Under the pieces are notes generated by a model. It was not told where the DNA came from, made no database searches, and saw nothing but the letters and a program-made list of their open reading frames with translations. Of a stretch of DNA of 64,000 nt, positions 61,801-64,000 are shown piece by piece. Position numbers and translations under genes: made by a program. Location: assembly GCA_023078685.1 (NCBI GenBank), contig JALGAS010000002.1, positions 3,162,001-3,226,000 on the forward strand, in the 5' to 3' direction. The DNA comes from Neopestalotiopsis rosae (taxonomy: Eukaryota > Ascomycota > Sordariomycetes > Amphisphaeriales > Sporocadaceae). Position 1 is the first letter of the stretch. The number at the start of each line of letters is the position of its first letter.

Positions 61801-64000
61801 TGGGTATCTACTTGAAGTCAGTCGATCATAAACCGTATATGGTTACAGTCGTCTTTGTGCCATGGGCCGACGTAGACCCTTGTCCGTACTTATGAGGGAG
61901 AGTACCTGGTTCGGTGCCCGCCCCGGCCCCCATTTATTAATCAGTCCATACTCTGTACGCGCTACACTACCACACTGGCATACATTCTACCAACTTGCGT
62001 CTATGTACTCAAAATCCTACTCACAAAGTGCGGAATGTGTCAGCCCGCAATTCCATGCTACCAACAAGCAGCAACGTAAGATGGGTGGGCATCATTTGTC
62101 CTTCTCTTTTCCTTTCGACTAATCAAACAATCAAACAATCCATACAGACGCGGCTATCCCAAGGCCATGGCCCTTAATTAATGTTCTCTCTTGTGGATCA
62201 ACCGGCTAAGCGCGTCCTACGAGCGACCAAATGAAAGGGAACACGATTGTTCTCGAAGGCGACGAGCCTGTAACTGCCCGTCCGGACGCTAAAAGCCTCG
62301 TGGTCATCCTTCTCCTAAGACGAGGGGCACGGGAATTGTGTCTGGTCTGTCTGTCTGTCCGTCTAACATAGTCTTTTGCTGGCAGCCAACCAGCGTCGTA
62401 TTCACGGTTCGGCACATATTTTATGCCTTTATCCGCACTCATCTTTGAGGGGGGGCTTTTCCCACATTCCCGTCCCAGGGTCAGGGGTCCTGGACCAAGC
62501 TCCCACCACTTTGCAGGTACGTGAGCACCGAGTACCGCAAGTATGATCTCACACGCAGCGGGCGCACACACCTTTGACTTTTGGAGCTTCTTGGTTGGCG
62601 CAACGTTATCCACAATACCTACATCACCCGCTGGCTGCGAATCAACGTTATTGTATGGATTGGTTGGATGGCTTTCCGTGAAGTACGTAGCTCGAGTGCC
62701 CAAGTAGGTTGGCGGGTAGACTATTGCAGCCGGCGGCAGGCATTTCCCAGAAACATGGTATGCAACCGAGAATGGGAGGCATAGCCAACGACAGCCCGAC
62801 CTATCAGCTACCTATTTCATGACTATGCAAAGTCATAGATAGAGCTCGATTTTAAGTCATCGAGCTCGAAGAAGGTTCTTTGGCACGATGCAGCAGCGAG
62901 CCGCCGTATGTATCTCATCGTCCCTATCCTAGTCATTTGATCTTGCAGCACTTCCCGTTTCGACGGCTGCAAATATGCATGCTGTACTGTGCGTATTGTA
63001 GGTATACGATCCTCCCAACTTACATGCTCAGATATGCGACTTTCAATAACTATCTCTCTCTCTTTCTCTCTTACTCCTTTCCCTCATCCGCTACATTTTC
63101 TGCCTTCGCTTGTCACGCTTATTGACTTAATCCCAAACAACGACCATAGGATAGGTCTATGGATACCGGGCCTTTTGGGCAGGTCTCGGCGCGCCGGCGG
63201 AAAACAGAAATGGCCCTCAGCTGAGATCCATCCTCTAACTCCTAGCGCATCCAGGTAGGCGGCGTAAACCCCCGACACACGGCATCACACCGACCCAACC
63301 CAGCACGAGCCTAAAGGTTGGTGAATTGTAGTCATGGGTAGCCAACTTTACCATCCTTGACCTATCTTGTCCATCCAGCCGAAGGGGGAAATCCAGTGAA
63401 GAATCACCAAGAATGAGGCTAATGATACTTGGTAAAGAAAAAAGCCCACATCACTAACACCTGCGAAACACTTTTCCCGCGCAAAAACGACCAATTAGTT
63501 TGCTCTAATCACAACAGGTAGATGAAGCAAAGGACCATGGACCGAGACACAGCGCAAGCACTGATTGGACGACCCAAGACTCGTGCCCCCGTCCAACTTA
63601 CAGAGCCAGGTGCTGCTGCAACGCAACCATGGGAACCGACGTTCCCAATGGAGGGTGTGGAGCCGAACAACGGTCACAGCTTTTTGGGGGATTGGGATTG
63701 GGTTGGCCGATTGCCGAATCTACGGGGAGCAGAGATCGGCCCCGCAAATGGGAATCCCAAATCCCAAAGAGCTGCTGCTGACCTGCTGCTTGGCTTGGTG
63801 TGCTTATTGTTGCTTGGATTCCAGTCCTGGCAGCTCCCTCTGTGTGGTGTATATGCGTGAGACCAATTGAAAAAAGAAAATCCGATGGTCCGACTCGGTC
63901 ATGTTGCCAATTGGAGCTCGCTCCGGACGAAACACAGACGGATGAAAAAGAGGAGACGCGATATGTGAAACTACGTATTGCGGGATGCCGAGGATGGATA

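Larger units (their letters stand above)
52822..64000. other. 11 kb gene-poor region upstream of the Zn2Cys6 gene
   Basis: Apart from the promoter and repeats listed separately, no gene was recognised on either strand to the window end. Open frames of up to 261 codons (for example 56985-57770) have no family-like content and often lack an ATG. Variants of the CCTAGGTA motif recur near 54462, 57463 and 61595. The region is not strikingly AT-rich, so it does not look like a typical RIP-decayed repeat block. Confidence 0.4.

Noticed and set aside
63522..63860. 112-codon ATG frame with a hydrophobic C-terminal stretch
   Set aside because: Could be a tail-anchored protein, but the hydrophobic part comes from CTG/TTG-rich repeats and there is no other support near the window edge.

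Overview
The window looks like nuclear DNA of a filamentous ascomycete, most likely a Sordariomycete and possibly Hypocreales. The evidence is short spliceosomal introns (about 55-110 nt) with GTRAGT donors and CTAAC-type branch points, clear orthologues of an NDUFAF5-type complex I factor, the AP-2 alpha subunit and ARPC5, a Zn(II)2Cys6 regulator, and no operon structure or bacterial ribosome sites. The order-level placement is a guess from general style. No rRNA, tRNA, CRISPR, intact transposon or virus was recognised.

Region by region. 0.1-1.25 kb (-): mitochondrial NDUFAF5-like protein. 2.46-5.82 kb (+): AP-2 alpha adaptin in seven exons, divergent from the first gene. 6.68-7.98 kb (+): single-pass membrane protein of unknown function. 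8.74-10.24 kb (-): seven-helix membrane protein, weakly PTH11/rhodopsin-domain-like. 11.35-12.20 kb (-): ARPC5. 12.2-31.2 kb: about 19 kb with almost no convincing protein gene, apart from decayed coding-like segments (15.5-17.1 kb, -) and a coherent small gene at 24.2-24.65 kb (TATA box, spliced leader, 31-codon frame). 31.21-32.61 kb (-): nitrilase-family amidase. 33.07-33.69 kb (-): small Cys/His protein with an acidic tail. 34.24-36.17 kb (-): secreted FAD-linked oxidase. 36.84-40.09 kb (-): TBC-domain Rab GAP. 41.82-45.73 kb (-): a 1262-residue, largely disordered, repeat-rich protein of unknown function. 45.7-50.25 kb: no gene seen. 50.25-52.82 kb (-): Zn2Cys6 transcription factor. 52.8-64 kb: 11 kb without a convincing gene, carrying the regulator's promoter, microsatellites and small duplications.

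The genes are mostly housekeeping or regulatory and do not form an obvious cluster. AP-2 alpha and ARPC5 both act in endocytosis at actin patches, but two other genes separate them and the linkage may be chance. From 31 to 53 kb all recognised genes lie on the minus strand as separate transcription units. The items most worth checking are the 24.2-24.65 kb small gene, the repeat-rich protein at 41.8-45.7 kb, the two gene-poor blocks, and the TACCTAGGTA palindromes dispersed in non-coding DNA. All splice models were read by eye and have no transcript support.
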